DNA of 64,000 nt from Bartonella sp. WD12.1 (GTDB lineage: Bacteria > Pseudomonadota > Alphaproteobacteria > Rhizobiales > Rhizobiaceae), in contig NZ_MUBG01000001.1 of the NCBI RefSeq assembly GCF_002022415.1, positions 1,384,501-1,448,500 on the forward strand, given 5' to 3'. Below, piece after piece: positions 30,909-41,483 of this stretch. The position numbers and the translations under genes were made by a program. The stretch's first letter is position 1, and every line of letters starts with the position of its first letter. The notes beneath the pieces are model-generated. The model saw nothing but the letters and a program-made list of their open reading frames with translations, searched no databases and had not been told where the DNA came from.

Positions 30909-31184
30909 TATTGCTCTCTCTTTTTGATTCTTCTTATCAATTGTTTTAGCTTAACTCTTTTACCCAAAAAATTCTCACAATCCACATACCTCTTCTTAAA
31001 ACCTCTCAATTACACAGCAATACTTCTCTCAAGTCCAAGAGTAAAAAACAGCGCTCATCTCCATTCTTTTGAAAAAAGACTCCTCTCTTCAAAAGAAATT
31101 TCATGAAGCTTGCTGCACAAAGAAAACTCTCGCTAGCATGCCCATCAAAAAAGAAACCAAAGCGTCTCTTTTAGTCCTCTTTCT

Positions 31185-32192
31185 TTACAAGGTTTTGGCA
31201 AAAGCCACAGCAGTATCAGCCATGCGGTTTGAAAAGCCCCATTCATTATCGTACCAAACAAGAACGCGGCAAAGCTTACCATCAACAACTTTGGTTTGCT
31301 CAGCTTGAACAATGGCCGAATGCGGATTATAATTAAAATCACTGCTGACAAGTTTTTCTTCTGTATAATCTAAAATTCCCTTAAGCTGGCCTTGCGCAGC
31401 ATCACAAATGGCAGCATTAATCTCTTCAACAGTTGTGAAGCGCTGAGCCATAAAGGTCAAATCAACAACAGAAACATTAGGCGTTGGAACACGAATAGCC
31501 ACCCCATCTAACAAACCTTTTAATTCTGGCAAAACCAATCCCACTGCCTTGGCAGCCCCTGTTGATGTAGGGATCATAGAAAGAGCAGCAGCACGAGAAC
31601 GGTAAAGATCACGGTGCATTGTATCCAAAACAGGCTGATCCCCCGTATAGGAATGGATTGTCGTCATAAAGCCCTTTTCAATGCCAACAGCTTTGTGGAG
31701 CACTTGCGCAACAGGTGCCAAACAATTGGTTGTGCAAGAAGCATTCGACACCACCTGATGTTCTTTACTTAAAGTCTGGTGGTTAACCCCATACACCACA
31801 GTCAAATCAGCATCATTAGAAGGTGCAGAAATAAGAACACGCTTTGCACCCGCCACCAAATGAGCACTGGCTTTATCACGCTCGGTAAAAAAACCTGTAC
31901 ATTCCAGAGCAACATCAATACCCAAATCCCTCCAAGGTAAATGCGCCGGGTCACGCTGTGCTGTTACCTGAATCAAACCATACCCAACATCAAGTGCATC
32001 ACCCACCACCTTAACAGGCGCACCAAAACGCCCGTGCACTGAATCATAGCGTAATAAATGGGCATTGGTTTCTACAGGACCTAAATCATTGATCGCAACA
32101 ACCTCAATATCTTTGCGTCCACTTTCAACAATAGCACGTAAGATAGAACGCCCAATACGACCAAATCCATTAATTGCAACGCGAGTACTCAT
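31185..32192 (-). CDS. gap: Glyceraldehyde-3-phosphate dehydrogenase, type I
   Basis: Oxidative phosphorylation of glyceraldehyde-3-phosphate. 335 residues with NAD-binding GFGRIGR, catalytic cysteine C153 in [12 protein letters not shown], and [12 protein letters not shown]. The acidic residue after the second strand (AINDLG) suits NAD rather than NADP. Its ATG overlaps the tkt stop by 4 nt (ATGA). Confidence 0.97.
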   Translation of the reverse strand: MSTRVAINGFGRIGRSILRAIVESGRKDIEVVAINDLGPVETNAHLLRYDSVHGRFGAPVKVVGDALDVGYGLIQVTAQRDPAHLPWRDLGIDVALECTGFFTERDKASAHLVAGAKRVLISAPSNDADLTVVYGVNHQTLSKEHQVVSNASCTTNCLAPVAQVLHKAVGIEKGFMTTIHSYTGDQPVLDTMHRDLYRSRAAALSMIPTSTGAAKAVGLVLPELKGLLDGVAIRVPTPNVSVVDLTFMAQRFTTVEEINAAICDAAQGQLKGILDYTEEKLVSSDFNYNPHSAIVQAEQTKVVDGKLCRVLVWYDNEWGFSNRMADTAVAFAKTL

Positions 32193-34194
32193 TTGATTTT
32201 TCCCTCATTGATTTTTTTCAATCTTTCTTCAACAACAGCAACTACATTTTCACATGTAATTCCAAAATGCATATAAAGGTCATCCATCGGTGCACTTGCA
32301 CCAAATCCTTCCATACCAATAAACACACCATCACTGCCAATAAAATAATCCCACCCTTGCCGGACAGCCGCCTCAACGGCAATTTTAAGGGGCGCATCAC
32401 CAATTAAAGCATTTTGATAGGAAGCAGATTGTTCAAAAAACAGCTCAAAACAAGGCACAGAAACCACACGCGTTGGAATACCCTTCTCTTCTAAAATAGC
32501 ATGAGCTTTTACAACAATTTCCACTTCTGAACCTGAAGCAAAAAGGGTAACTTGAGCCGTATCACTTGCCATCAATAATTCATAAGCACCAAGCATACAC
32601 AAATTGTCTTCTTTATAATCCCGGCGCAAAAGCGGTAAATTTTGCCTACTTAAAGCCAAAGTAGAAGGCGTCTTGCGTGCTTTCAAAGCCAATTGCCAAC
32701 ATTCCACCGTTTCCATAGCATCAGCAGGCCTGAAAACAAAATGATTAGGAAGCGCGCGCAAAGCAGCCAAATGCTCTACTGGCTGATGAGTTGGCCCATC
32801 CTCACCAAGACCAATGGAATCATGGGTCATTACATAAATTACCCGCAACCCCATTAAGGAAGACAAACGCATGGCAGGACGCACATAGTCAGAAAAACAT
32901 AAAAAGTCCCACCATAAGGAATGAACCCTCCATAAAGAGCAAGGCCATTCATCACTGCACCCATTGCGTGCTCGCGAATACCATAGTGCAAATAACGGCC
33001 TGAAAAATCCTCAGCAGTAATGCTTTTCATCTGGCTTGTTTTTGTACAGTTGGAACCGGTTAAATCAGCAGAACCACCAATGGTTTCAACAACCACCCCG
33101 TTAATAACTTCAAGAGCCATTTCAGAAGCTTTACGCGTTGCAACACGCGGACAATCTAGAACCAATTGTTTTTTATATTCATCAAGCACACTCTCAAAGT
33201 TACTTACAAGATCGCCACGCATCAACCGTTCAAATTCAGCCCGCTTTGACACAGGTAAAGCAGAAAGCTGTGCTTCCCATTTTTTGCGCTTTTTTGCAGC
33301 ACTAAGACCTGCCAAACGCCAACTATCAAGAATATCAGCAGGAACAACAAAAGGCTCTGGTGCCCAACCTAAAGCTTTACGGGTTGCAGCAATTTCTTCT
33401 GCCCCCAAAGGTGACCCATGAACCTTATTGGTGCCCCCCTTATGAGGTGCCCCAAAACCAATAATTGTTTTACACGCAATGAGAGTAGGTTTATCAGAAG
33501 TTTTTGCCGTCTCAATGGCTCGTGCCAATGCACTTTGATTATGCCCATTGACCTTAATGGTATTCCAACCACACGCTTTAAAACGCGCCACTTGGTCTGT
33601 ACTATCTGTAAGAGAGATAGCCCCATCGATCGATATATCATTATCATCCCAAAATACAATCAGCTTATTTAGTTTTAAATGACCAGCAAGCGAAATTGCT
33701 TCTTGGGCTATGCCTTCCATTAAACATCCATCGCCGACTAAAACATAAGTATAATGGTTGATCAAATCACCAAAACGTGCGTTTAACAAACGCTCACCCA
33801 ATGCCATTCCCACAGCATTGGCAAGCCCCTGCCCAAGCGGCCCGGTGGTTGTCTCAACTCCTGCACCATGACCATATTCTGGATGCCCAGCAATTTTAGA
33901 ACCCATTTGGCGAAAATTGCGGATATCATCAAGAGAGATATCTTCATAGCCTGAAAGATACATTAAAGCATAAAGCAACATTGACCCATGCCCAGCCGAT
34001 AAAATAAAGCGATCGCGGTTGGGCCAACGAGGTTTTTTGGGGTCATGAACTAAAAATTTTGTGTAAAGAACTGTAGCAATATCAGCTGCCCCCATTGGCA
34101 AGCCAGGGTGACCAGACTGTGCTTTTTCAATCGCATCAATAGCAAGAAAGCGAATAGCATTGGCCATTTGATTTTGTTGTTCAGTATTTGTCAT
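32189..34194 (-). CDS. tkt: Transketolase, apparent frameshift
   Basis: Thiamine-diphosphate enzyme of the pentose phosphate pathway. The first part shows [26 protein letters not shown] and the ThDP motif [13 protein letters not shown]; the second part shows [26 protein letters not shown]. They are in different frames because a T run in GTTTTTCT (minus strand; 32895-32899) is one base short: GTTTTTTCT yields the expected [15 protein letters not shown]. Repaired length about 668 residues, normal for the family. A real disruption is unlikely given the coupled downstream gap gene. Confidence 0.93.
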
Positions 34195-34544
34195 GAATAA
34201 TCGACCATTTTTTTAATTTGTTATTTTTCCACAACTTGAAGACATTTTATAATACGTATATACTTTAGTGTGTATGTCTTGTAATTACGTCTTTCTACTT
34301 TCTTTCTTATACTTTTATGCCTCTAATTTTACGTTTTACACCCTTAAATTATGCCCCTAACATGATGCCAATTATACTTATAATATTTATGCCAACAGTG
34401 TTTAAAAATCCAGTTTTTAATTAATATCAACATCCTGTTTTTCTTGCCAAAATATTCTTTATCTTTCACAATAAAATCTAGGCAATAAAAGAGAATGAGT
34501 GATTCGTCTTTATAAAAAGGCTTAAGTTAAAGGATATAATCACT
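34195..34544. promoter_or_regulatory. Divergent promoter region, tkt / DUF4164 gene
   Basis: AT-rich non-coding gap between two divergent operons; expected to contain both promoters. AAAGGATATAATC just before the plus-strand ATG supplies its ribosome-binding site. No repeats or hairpins of note. Confidence 0.4.
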
Positions 34545-34820
34545 ATGAACCAAGAGACTGATATTCTGCCACAAGCTTTAAAGCAACTAGAAAAAGCACT
34601 CAGAAATTTAGAAGCTGCCATTACCAATCAGCATACTATTATCGACAAACACAATGAATGGGAAGCAGAAATTCAACAAATCAACGCTGATCGTAGCCGT
34701 CTTGCTCAAGAACTTGATAAATCAGAAGCCCATGCAGAGCGGCTAGAGATAACCAATAAAGAGGTTTCCAAACGTCTGATTCGTGCTATGGAAACAATTC
34801 GTATTGTACTTGACAGATAA
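34545..34820 (+). CDS. DUF4164 coiled-coil protein
   Basis: A 91-residue, highly charged protein predicted to be a single long coiled coil (heptad pattern through EKALRNLEAAI, LAQELDKSEAHAERLE, SKRLIRAMETI). It belongs to the alphaproteobacterial DUF4164 family, commonly encoded just before zapA, and lies 11 nt upstream of zapA. A role at the division site is an inference from that neighbour only. Confidence 0.8.
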   Translation: MNQETDILPQALKQLEKALRNLEAAITNQHTIIDKHNEWEAEIQQINADRSRLAQELDKSEAHAERLEITNKEVSKRLIRAMETIRIVLDR

Positions 34821-34831
34821 AGGTTTAAACC

Positions 34832-35197
34832 ATGGAAACTGTTTCTGTCACTATTGATGGTAAAATTTATCGTATGGCTTGCGATAAAGGGCAAGAAAGC
34901 CACCTTCAGCAGCTTGCTGCCCAATTAGATCAATATATCACACACCTGAAAAATGATTTTGGGGAAATCGGTGATCATCGTTTATCCGTTATGGCTGGCA
35001 TTATGATTATCGATGAAATGGAAGAAATAAAACGAGAAAATAAAAAATTGCAAGAAAGCTACGCAACTCTCTTACAACAAAACTCTAAACGAGACCAAAC
35101 CTTCAGCCAAATTGTGCAAGAAACAACTGAGCGTATTGAAAAACTGACCAACCAATTACTCCTGCAAGACGATGAGGCTAATCTCACACCCTCTTAA
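34832..35197 (+). CDS. zapA: Cell division protein ZapA
   Basis: FtsZ-ring-associated protein that crosslinks FtsZ filaments. 121 residues: an N-terminal globular part (SVTIDGKIYRMACDKGQE, the typical ZapA opening), then a coiled coil (EIKRENKKLQESYATLL...). Family members are about 110-125 residues. Confidence 0.88.
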   Translation: METVSVTIDGKIYRMACDKGQESHLQQLAAQLDQYITHLKNDFGEIGDHRLSVMAGIMIIDEMEEIKRENKKLQESYATLLQQNSKRDQTFSQIVQETTERIEKLTNQLLLQDDEANLTPS

Positions 35198-35230
35198 AAT
35201 AACAGAAAAAAGCATAAAGCATAAGGTTCT

Positions 35231-35290
35231 CATGCGTCCAAATAATCACTCGAATCCAAAGAGTTACTCACGAATCCAAAGCGTTACTCA
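35231..35290. repeat. 20-bp tandem repeat after zapA
   Basis: CGAATCCAAAGAGTTACTCA (35251-35270) is followed directly by the same 20 bases with one change (35271-35290); a third, degenerate copy precedes them. In some bacteria the 6S RNA gene lies at this position, but I do not recognise its conserved bulge here. Confidence 0.6.
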
Positions 35291-35427
35291 CAATTGAGTA
35301 TTGTAGCTTGCAAATACTCAAAAGCACAAACCACACATTTTCTAAGCCTTATACCTTTCAAGCTTCTTGCTAAAAGTTAAGGGTATGCATCTGTTCAACA
35401 GGTTTCTTTGAGCACCTTTTTTAAAAT

Positions 35428-35442
35428 ACCCTTTAAAAGGGT
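35428..35442 (-). terminator. Hairpin at the 3' end of pyk
   Basis: ACCCTTT-A-AAAGGGT is a near-perfect palindrome abutting the pyk stop codon; on the minus strand it is followed by ATTTTAAAAAA. It may serve as a terminator for pyk and, read the other way, for zapA. The T tract is weak. Confidence 0.4.
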
Positions 35443-36878
35443 CAAACACTTTTTGAATTGTTTGAACAACAAGAAGCAATACGCAATAAATTTGTTGCAC
35501 CAGGCGTTCCAAAGGGAACCCCAGCAATCACAATAAACCGATCACCCTCCTGACAAAAACCTTCCTGAAAGGCAATTGCAGCTGCACGATGAACCATATC
35601 ATCTAAATCATGCGCATCCTCACTAACCACACAATGAAGCCCCCAAACCAAAGCTAGCCGTCGTGCTGTTTTAATAATCGGCGATAAAGCAATGATGGGT
35701 CTGTTTGGGCGTTCACGTGATGTACGCACACCCGTTGCACCTGAAGCAGTATAGGCAACAATAGCTTCTAACTGCAGCGTTTCAGCTATTTGACGGGCTG
35801 CAAAAGAAATAGCATCTGGCCCTGTTGCCTCTGGTTTGGGGCGCTGTGCATTAACCATTGTAGCATAGATGTGATCACTCTCAACCTGCTTTGCAATACG
35901 ATCCATCATGCCCACAGCCTCTTCAGGATAAAGACCAGAAGCTGATTCTGCCGATAACATCACCGCATCAACACCAGCATAAACAGCCGTAGCCACATCA
36001 GAAACTTCTGCCCGTGTTGGTACAGGCGCTGTAATCATCGATTCAAGCATTTGCGTTGCAACAACCACAGGTTTTCCTGCCAAACGACACGCTTTGATAA
36101 TCTCCATCTGAAGAGATGGCACTTGTTCTAAAGGTACTTCCACCCCAAGGTCTCCCCGTGCAATCATCAGACCATCAGAAACATTAATAATGTCTTCTAT
36201 ATGCTCTAAAGCCTGAGGTTTTTCGATCTTCGCCATCAAGGATACTTTGCCTTGTGTCAGCTTGCGAACCGACAAAATATCTTGTGGATGTTGGATAAAA
36301 GAAAGCGCCACCCAATCAACTGACTGTTCTAAAACAGCCATAAGATCAGCATGATCTTTTGATGTCATCGTCCCACAAGGCAAAACCGTATCAGGAAGAT
36401 TAATCCCCTTGCGATCAGAAATATGTGTTCCAGCAATCACACGGCACTCAATAGAAGCACCATTACAGACTTCAGCCAAAAGTTCAAGCTTCCCATCATC
36501 CAGCAATAAACGATCACCTGGTTTAACAGCCGCTAAAACTTCCTTATGGGGTAAAAAAACACGCCGCGCATCACCAAGCACATCTTTATTATCTAATGTA
36601 AAACTCTGCCCAATAATCAAATTCTCTTTGCCATTTTCAAAACGTCCGATCCGTAATTTTGGCCCTTGCAGATCTGCTAAAATGCCAATAGGCCGACAAA
36701 CCGCCTTTTCAACAGCCCGTATACGCTCAACCACATCACGCATTGTCGCATGATCTGTGTGGCTCATATTAATCCGAAAAACATCCGCTCCAGCTTTAAA
36801 AAGCTTTTCAATCATTGATACTGAAAAAGAAGAGGGACCAAGTGTGGCAATAATTTTAATGTTACGTGCGCGTTTCAT
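35442..36878 (-). CDS. pyk: Pyruvate kinase
   Basis: Phosphoenolpyruvate plus ADP to pyruvate plus ATP. 478 residues with the N-terminal RNIKIIATLGPSS and RINMSHTDH, the catalytic MAKIEKPQALEHIEDI segment, MIARGDLGVEVPLEQV and the C-terminal allosteric domain. The ATG overlaps the stop of the DUF1036 gene by 4 nt, so the two are probably co-translated, an arrangement I recall from other Rhizobiales. Confidence 0.97.
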   Translation of the reverse strand: MKRARNIKIIATLGPSSFSVSMIEKLFKAGADVFRINMSHTDHATMRDVVERIRAVEKAVCRPIGILADLQGPKLRIGRFENGKENLIIGQSFTLDNKDVLGDARRVFLPHKEVLAAVKPGDRLLLDDGKLELLAEVCNGASIECRVIAGTHISDRKGINLPDTVLPCGTMTSKDHADLMAVLEQSVDWVALSFIQHPQDILSVRKLTQGKVSLMAKIEKPQALEHIEDIINVSDGLMIARGDLGVEVPLEQVPSLQMEIIKACRLAGKPVVVATQMLESMITAPVPTRAEVSDVATAVYAGVDAVMLSAESASGLYPEEAVGMMDRIAKQVESDHIYATMVNAQRPKPEATGPDAISFAARQIAETLQLEAIVAYTASGATGVRTSRERPNRPIIALSPIIKTARRLALVWGLHCVVSEDAHDLDDMVHRAAAIAFQEGFCQEGDRFIVIAGVPFGTPGATNLLRIASCCSNNSKSV

Positions 36879-37435
36879 GGCGAACCCTCCCCTGAAGAAC
36901 CCCCTGAAGAAGTATTAGGAGCCTTTGAAGTTGAATTATTCAAAAAAGGCTTATCAGTTAACTGGACCATCCAACTGGTTTGATCACCTGTATCAATTTC
37001 TTCAAATGTAGCCTTTTGAAACCCCCTAGCAAAACAATCATGAACGCCCTCAATGACAAATTTGCTATCCTTTACACACATTGTTATAGAACCAACCCAA
37101 CTTCCTTTTTTCTGCGCATCTTCTGCATATAAATAATAAAACCGTGATGAAAGAGGCCCATCAATCAGGGATTTACACACTGCAGGTGGAATAACCCACC
37201 AACCTTCACTCACCCAGTCTGAAAGTGTACGATAACCAAGAGCAATACCCACTGTTTTTTGAGTCATATTACAAACCCGAAAATCAGCTTTTACATATCC
37301 GGTAAATAAGAACAAAATAAGAACGTTCAACAGAAAAACCTTCAACTTTTTATGCCTTCCCTGTTCAAATATACTTTTGTGCTTTTTAACATTTCCAAGC
37401 CCAATCTTATAAAAGCAGTCCTTACAATAAAACAT
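36875..37435 (-). CDS. DUF1036 secreted protein
   Basis: A 186-residue protein with a hydrophobic segment at about residues 31-50 (KVFLLNVLILFLFTGYVKA) that looks like a signal peptide, preceded by an unusually long N terminus, so the real start may be further downstream. The mature part has the DUF1036 pattern: FRVCNMT, a GWWVIPPAVCKSLIDGPL segment, YYLYAEDAQ, and cysteines near FVIEGVHDCFARGF. The tail is Ser/Gly-rich. Coupled to pyk by a 4-nt overlap. Function unknown. Confidence 0.82.
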   Translation of the reverse strand: MFYCKDCFYKIGLGNVKKHKSIFEQGRHKKLKVFLLNVLILFLFTGYVKADFRVCNMTQKTVGIALGYRTLSDWVSEGWWVIPPAVCKSLIDGPLSSRFYYLYAEDAQKKGSWVGSITMCVKDSKFVIEGVHDCFARGFQKATFEEIDTGDQTSWMVQLTDKPFLNNSTSKAPNTSSGGSSGEGSP

Positions 37436-37707
37436 TCATCCCTTCTTTTCTTTTTTCTTCAAAATATTGCAGCTTTAAAGTGTGATTTATCATATTTTTA
37501 TTTTATTTCTTTTTTATCTTTTCTTTATTTTCTCTTTATTCACGCATATATTTTTTCATTCACATTACTTAGAGCGAATTTGTAAAAAAGTGAAACGATT
37601 GACTTTTTTCCCACTCCTCAGGCATTTCTAATGTATCAGGCATCCTTAATGTAAGAGTTTATTATTCAAAGAACCAATTTATAACACATACCTTGGAGAA
37701 AAATATA

Positions 37708-37965
37708 ATGAGCACTCTAACCGATGAAACACAAACCGTATCTGCCAACCAATTGCGCGCTTTTATCGAACGTATTGAACGATTAGAAGAAGAAAAAAAA
37801 GCAATTTCCGACGATATTAAAGACGTTTATACGGAACTTAAAGGATCTGGTTTTAACAGTAAAGCCGTGCGACACATTATACGACTGCGCAAAAAAGAAG
37901 ACCATGAACGCAGCGAAGAAGAAGCTATCATCCAACTTTATAAAAATGCACTCGGCATGGATTAA
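37708..37965 (+). CDS. gapR: GapR/DUF2312 nucleoid-associated protein
   Basis: An 85-residue charged helical protein of DUF2312, the family of Caulobacter GapR, which binds overtwisted AT-rich DNA ahead of forks and transcription. Conserved features are [26 protein letters not shown] and [23 protein letters not shown] [22 protein letters not shown] 37708 is chosen because GGAGA lies 8 nt before it. The acidic end [16 protein letters not shown] is typical. Confidence 0.9.
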   Translation: MSTLTDETQTVSANQLRAFIERIERLEEEKKAISDDIKDVYTELKGSGFNSKAVRHIIRLRKKEDHERSEEEAIIQLYKNALGMD

Positions 37966-37978
37966 TTTAAGCAATGCG

Positions 37979-39821
37979 TTAACTTAAGCAATTGTCTTTT
38001 TCAATAGCTTCACGTAAAAGTTCAAGATCCAACCACTCTTCTTCTTTTTGTGTGCACAAATTCTTTTTCTCTTCCAATGCCGCAGATAAATACTCAAAAC
38101 GAACCTGATCACAGTTATAAAGTGCAGGATCAGACAATTCTTTTTCAAGGTTTCTGATCTCATTTTGCAAAAGCGTTATGTCTTCAGGCAAGTGCTCCAG
38201 CGCATAAACTTGCTTATAAGACAATTTGCGCGTCGTCACTTTTGAGGAAGAAGCTGTTTGTTTTTTCCGATCACGTGCAATAGGCTTTTGCAATTCTTGA
38301 CGCTGCGAAAGCTCAGCGTGCTTTTTTGTGCCATCATATCACTATAACCACCAGCATAGAGGGTCCAGTGCCCATTACCTTCAGGTGCCAAAACATGAGA
38401 CACGGTTCGATCTAAAAAATCCCTATCATGGCTAACCACGATCACTGTCCCTGCAAAATCAGCAATAAGTTCTTGGAGCAAATCCAATGTTTCCATATCA
38501 AGATCATTGGTTGGTTCATCTAAAATCAAACAATTTGCAGGCTGTAATAAAAGCCGCGCTAACATTAAACGGGCTCTTTCCCCCCCTGATAATTCCTTAA
38601 TAGGGGTATAAGCTTGCTCGGGTAAAAACAAACAATCTTTAAGATAAGAAACAACATGGCGCTGTTGCCCATTAATGAGCACACTATCACCCCTGCCACC
38701 TATTAAATAATGTGCTAAAGTTTCTTCCTCATTTAAAATCCGCTGTTGATCAAGCAAAGCCATGGCCACATTAACCCCATGCTTAATCACCCCACTGTCT
38801 GCCAACTCGCGACCAATCAAAACAGAAAGCAGCGTCGTTTTTCCAACACCATTGGAGCCTACAATACCAATCTTGTCACCACGCTGCAGACGCAATGAAA
38901 ATCTTTAACAATAACGCGCTCACCATAAGACTTAAAAATCCGCTTTGCTTCAAGCACCAATTGACCACAATCTTGTCGTTCAGAAACCGCAAAAAGCGCG
39001 TGCTCTGCAGGCCCTTTATAGCCTCGATGAAGCTTTCGCATCTCCTTTAACGCACCCAAACGCCGTTCATTACGCTTGCGCCGTGCGCTTACTCCATAGC
39101 GTACCCATTGCTCTTCACGAACAATCTGACGCTCCAATTTATGATGATCACGAGCCTCTTTTTCCAGCTCTTTATCACGCCAACTTTCAAATGCAGAAAA
39201 ACGCTTTTCAACCCTTTTAGTCACACCCCGATCAAGCCATACTGTCGAATGTGCCACCGTTTCTAAAAATCGCCGATCATGCGAAATGACAACAATAGCT
39301 GAACGTAAAGAACACAAAATACCTTCAAGCCACTCAATGGTTGATACATCAAGATGATTCGTCGGCTCATCTAATAAAAGAATATCTGGCTTTGCTGCAA
39401 TCGCCTGCAGCAAGGATACACACCGCTTTTCTCCACCAGAAAGCGTTGCTAATTTCTCAGTCCCTACAAAACCAAGATCTCTAAGAAGGGTCTGCACCCA
39501 TTGAACATCATACCCATCGTTTAAACCAGCCTCTACACAAGTATAAACATCATCACCCCCTGAAAAATCAGAATCAACTCCTGAAAAATCAGAGCTTTGT
39601 GATACATAACGCATACAAGCACGGGGGTGGTGAAAAATTTCACCCTCACTGGGCTCTAACAGACCAGCTGCAATTTTTAAGAGCGTTGACTTTCCACACC
39701 CATTGCGGCCAACAAGTGCAATACGCTCCCCCTGCCCAACCGATAAGCAAGCCTGATTGAGCAAAGGGGTTGTTCCGAAAGTTAAAACAATACGATCAAG
39801 TCGTAAAAGCGGTACACCCAT
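37979..39821 (-). CDS. ABC-F ATPase (Uup-like), two apparent frameshifts
   Basis: Soluble protein with two ABC domains, of the ABC-F family that acts on ribosomes or on DNA structures. Domain 1 has Walker A GRNGCGKST, LSGGEKR and LLLDEPTNHLDV; domain 2 has GSNGVGKTT, LSGGERARLM and LILDEPTNDLDM; a C-terminal coiled coil (LPEDITLLQNEIRNLEKEL) marks the Uup subgroup. The frame breaks at 38898-38901 (T run, minus strand, one short) and 38322-38327 (A run, minus strand, one short); one base at each restores VKDFSLRLQRGDK and AQKKHAELSQRQELQ. ATG 39821 overlaps the preceding lipoprotein stop (TAATG). Repaired length about 614 residues. Confidence 0.9.
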
Positions 39822-40216
39822 TAATAAGGTTGTACAGGTTGTGGGCAAGGAGCCTGATAAAGCTGACCTCTCACATCACGATAGGTGCATAATTGTGGTA
39901 CAGGTTGCGGACAAGGAGCTTGATAGAGTTGACCTCTCACATCACGATAGGTGCACAATGGTACCTGCTGCTGAGACATTTGCTTTTGCTGTTTTTTCTG
40001 AACAGCAGCAGCACCTGTTACTGTACCTGCAATAGCACCAATTGCTGCACCTGGAACCGCTCCAGAACTGCTTCCACTAATCGCTGTGCCGGCCAAAGCA
40101 CCTAATGCAGCACCACCAACACCATATCCTGCAACTGTTTGTTCGTTCGTTGTACAAGCTACCGAACTTACCCCAACGATTGCAACAACCGTCATTGTTA
40201 AAATTGATTTTAACAT
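39821..40216 (-). CDS. Small glycine-zipper lipoprotein (array copy 1, intact)
   Basis: A 131-residue predicted lipoprotein: signal MLKSILTMTVVAIVG with lipobox SSVAC, then a glycine-zipper stretch (GYGVGGAALGALAGTAISG...GAAIGAIAGTVTGAA), a Gln/Lys-rich segment, and two copies of a 22-residue C-terminal repeat, CTYRDVRGQLYQAPCPQPV. It resembles SlyB/17-kDa-antigen type outer-membrane lipoproteins. Its stop overlaps the ABC-F start. It is the only clearly intact member of a four-copy array running to 41.5 kb. Confidence 0.83.
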   Translation of the reverse strand: MLKSILTMTVVAIVGVSSVACTTNEQTVAGYGVGGAALGALAGTAISGSSSGAVPGAAIGAIAGTVTGAAAVQKKQQKQMSQQQVPLCTYRDVRGQLYQAPCPQPVPQLCTYRDVRGQLYQAPCPQPVQPY

Positions 40217-40345
40217 ATCAAAAACCCTTTCTTTGTTAAAAACAAAATAAAGTTACATGCATCTATCAACCCTTACCCTTTTTGCTCTCACTATTTTATT
40301 CTTATACATTGAAAAGAGCTTCGTAGAATAAGTATAGATATTCAT

Positions 40346-40375
40346 AATATAACTTTGCTATACCATAAATGGCAA
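40346..40375 (-). promoter_or_regulatory. Putative promoter of lipoprotein copy 1
   Basis: On the minus strand, TTGCCA (40370-40375) and TATATT (40346-40351) are 18 bp apart, about 130 bp before the ATG. Related sequences recur ahead of the other array copies (TTGCTATTTATA, TTGTCATTTATA), so the conserved leader probably carries the promoter. Prediction only. Confidence 0.35.
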
Positions 40376-40529
40376 TAAAAAGTTCTACAAATACAATTAG
40401 CTTACAATGCTATAAATCATAATAATATGAATATTGCACCAGGAGCCACTTTTAAAAAAACTCTTGAAATTTCTGTATCTGCTTAAAGCACCCTCAACCA
40501 AAACATTCATAGGGCACCATGAACACTAT

Positions 40530-40615
40530 AATCTGCAATTTATATTTAGTTGTTGTATAAATCACTCAATTCAACGATTGAAACAACTACCATTTGTTAA
40601 AACTGATTTTAACAT
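40530..40615 (-). pseudogene. Lipoprotein remnant (array copy 2)
   Basis: Begins like its neighbours at ATG 40615 (MLKSVLT) and the DNA is close to copy 1 for about 60 bp, but the frame is broken after seven codons and no lipobox cysteine or glycine zipper remains. The upstream leader (CTATTTTATTTTATG..., near 40680) is still recognisable. Confidence 0.65.
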
Positions 40616-40785
40616 ATCAAAACGCCCTCCTTGTAAAAATAAAACCATACGCTTTATTAGCGCTTATCTTTAGGCCCCCACTATTTTATTTTATGGATAA
40701 GAGAAAGCTTGGTGGAATTAAATATAGATGCTCACTCTATTAATTTTGCCACACTATAACATGGCAAAAAAGCTCACAAATACAG

Positions 40786-40985
40786 TTAATTCGCAACAGC
40801 ACCAATTGCTGCACCAAAAGCCGCTCTAAGAGAAGTTTTGCAGGAATCTGCAACCCCTGTAAAACTATTTATTTTAACATTCTAGAGCTATATGCTTCAA
40901 TCTGTTCTTCAGTAGGATGATTACAAGCCACTACACTCAAACCAACGATTGAAACAGCTGTTAATGCAAAAATTGATTTTAACAT
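40786..40985 (-). pseudogene. Short lipoprotein (array copy 3), frame broken
   Basis: ATG 40985 opens MLKSIFALTAVSIVG with lipobox LSVVAC, then NHPTEEQIEAYSS; the frame stops after 38 codons at 40869. Adding one A in the AAAA run at 40872-40875 extends it to 66 residues ending in a small-residue zipper (SLRAAFGAAIGAVAN). It could be an intact gene with a sequencing error or a decaying copy. Confidence 0.6.
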
Positions 40986-41238
40986 ATTAAAACCCCTTCT
41001 TGTTACAAATAAAACAAAATTACACCCCATCAGCACATATCTTTCTGCCCCCGCTATTTTATTTTATGCATTAAGAAGAGCTTTATGGAATTAAGTATAA
41101 ATGCTTATAATATAAGTAATATACTATAGATTTCGGTAATATAGTCTCCACATTATAAATAGCAATAAAGAGCTGCATAAATATTTAGCATTCAGCCCAA
41201 ATTGCGCTGCACTCACAGCTATCGCAAATTTTTCTAAG

Positions 41239-41400
41239 TTATCTCCAAGAATTATCTGTCCTATTACAAATGCCTGACCCCTGACTAACTGACAAATCAC
41301 TAAAAAGAGCCTCTAACAATTCTGGATCAACGCGCCTACAAGCCATCGAACCTAAACAAACAACTAAAACAATGACCATTGTTAAAATTGGTTTTAACAT
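41239..41400 (-). CDS. Short lipoprotein (array copy 4)
   Basis: ATG 41400 encodes 53 residues: MLKPILTMVIVLVVCLG with lipobox GSMAC, then RRVDPELLEALFSDLSVS. No glycine zipper in frame; a zipper-like stretch (FAIAVSAAQFG) occurs in another frame just downstream, suggesting loss by an indel. AAAGGGC lies upstream of the ATG as in the other copies. Confidence 0.55.
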   Translation of the reverse strand: MLKPILTMVIVLVVCLGSMACRRVDPELLEALFSDLSVSQGSGICNRTDNSWR

Positions 41401-41483
41401 ATCAAAGCCCTTTCTTGTTAAATACAAAATGAATTCATATGTTTTATCAGTCCTTATACCCTTGTATTTTCGCTATTTTATTC

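Noticed and set aside
32189-34194. tkt as a true pseudogene
   Set aside because: Both halves are fully conserved, only one T is missing from a T run, and the gene is translationally coupled to gap.
35198-35441. 6S RNA gene downstream of zapA
   Set aside because: Position would fit some genomes, but I see no long imperfect hairpin with the open central bulge, only a 20-bp tandem repeat.
40434-40673. Plus-strand 79-codon frame in the lipoprotein array
   Set aside because: Antisense to the decayed copy 2; no start context and no recognisable product.
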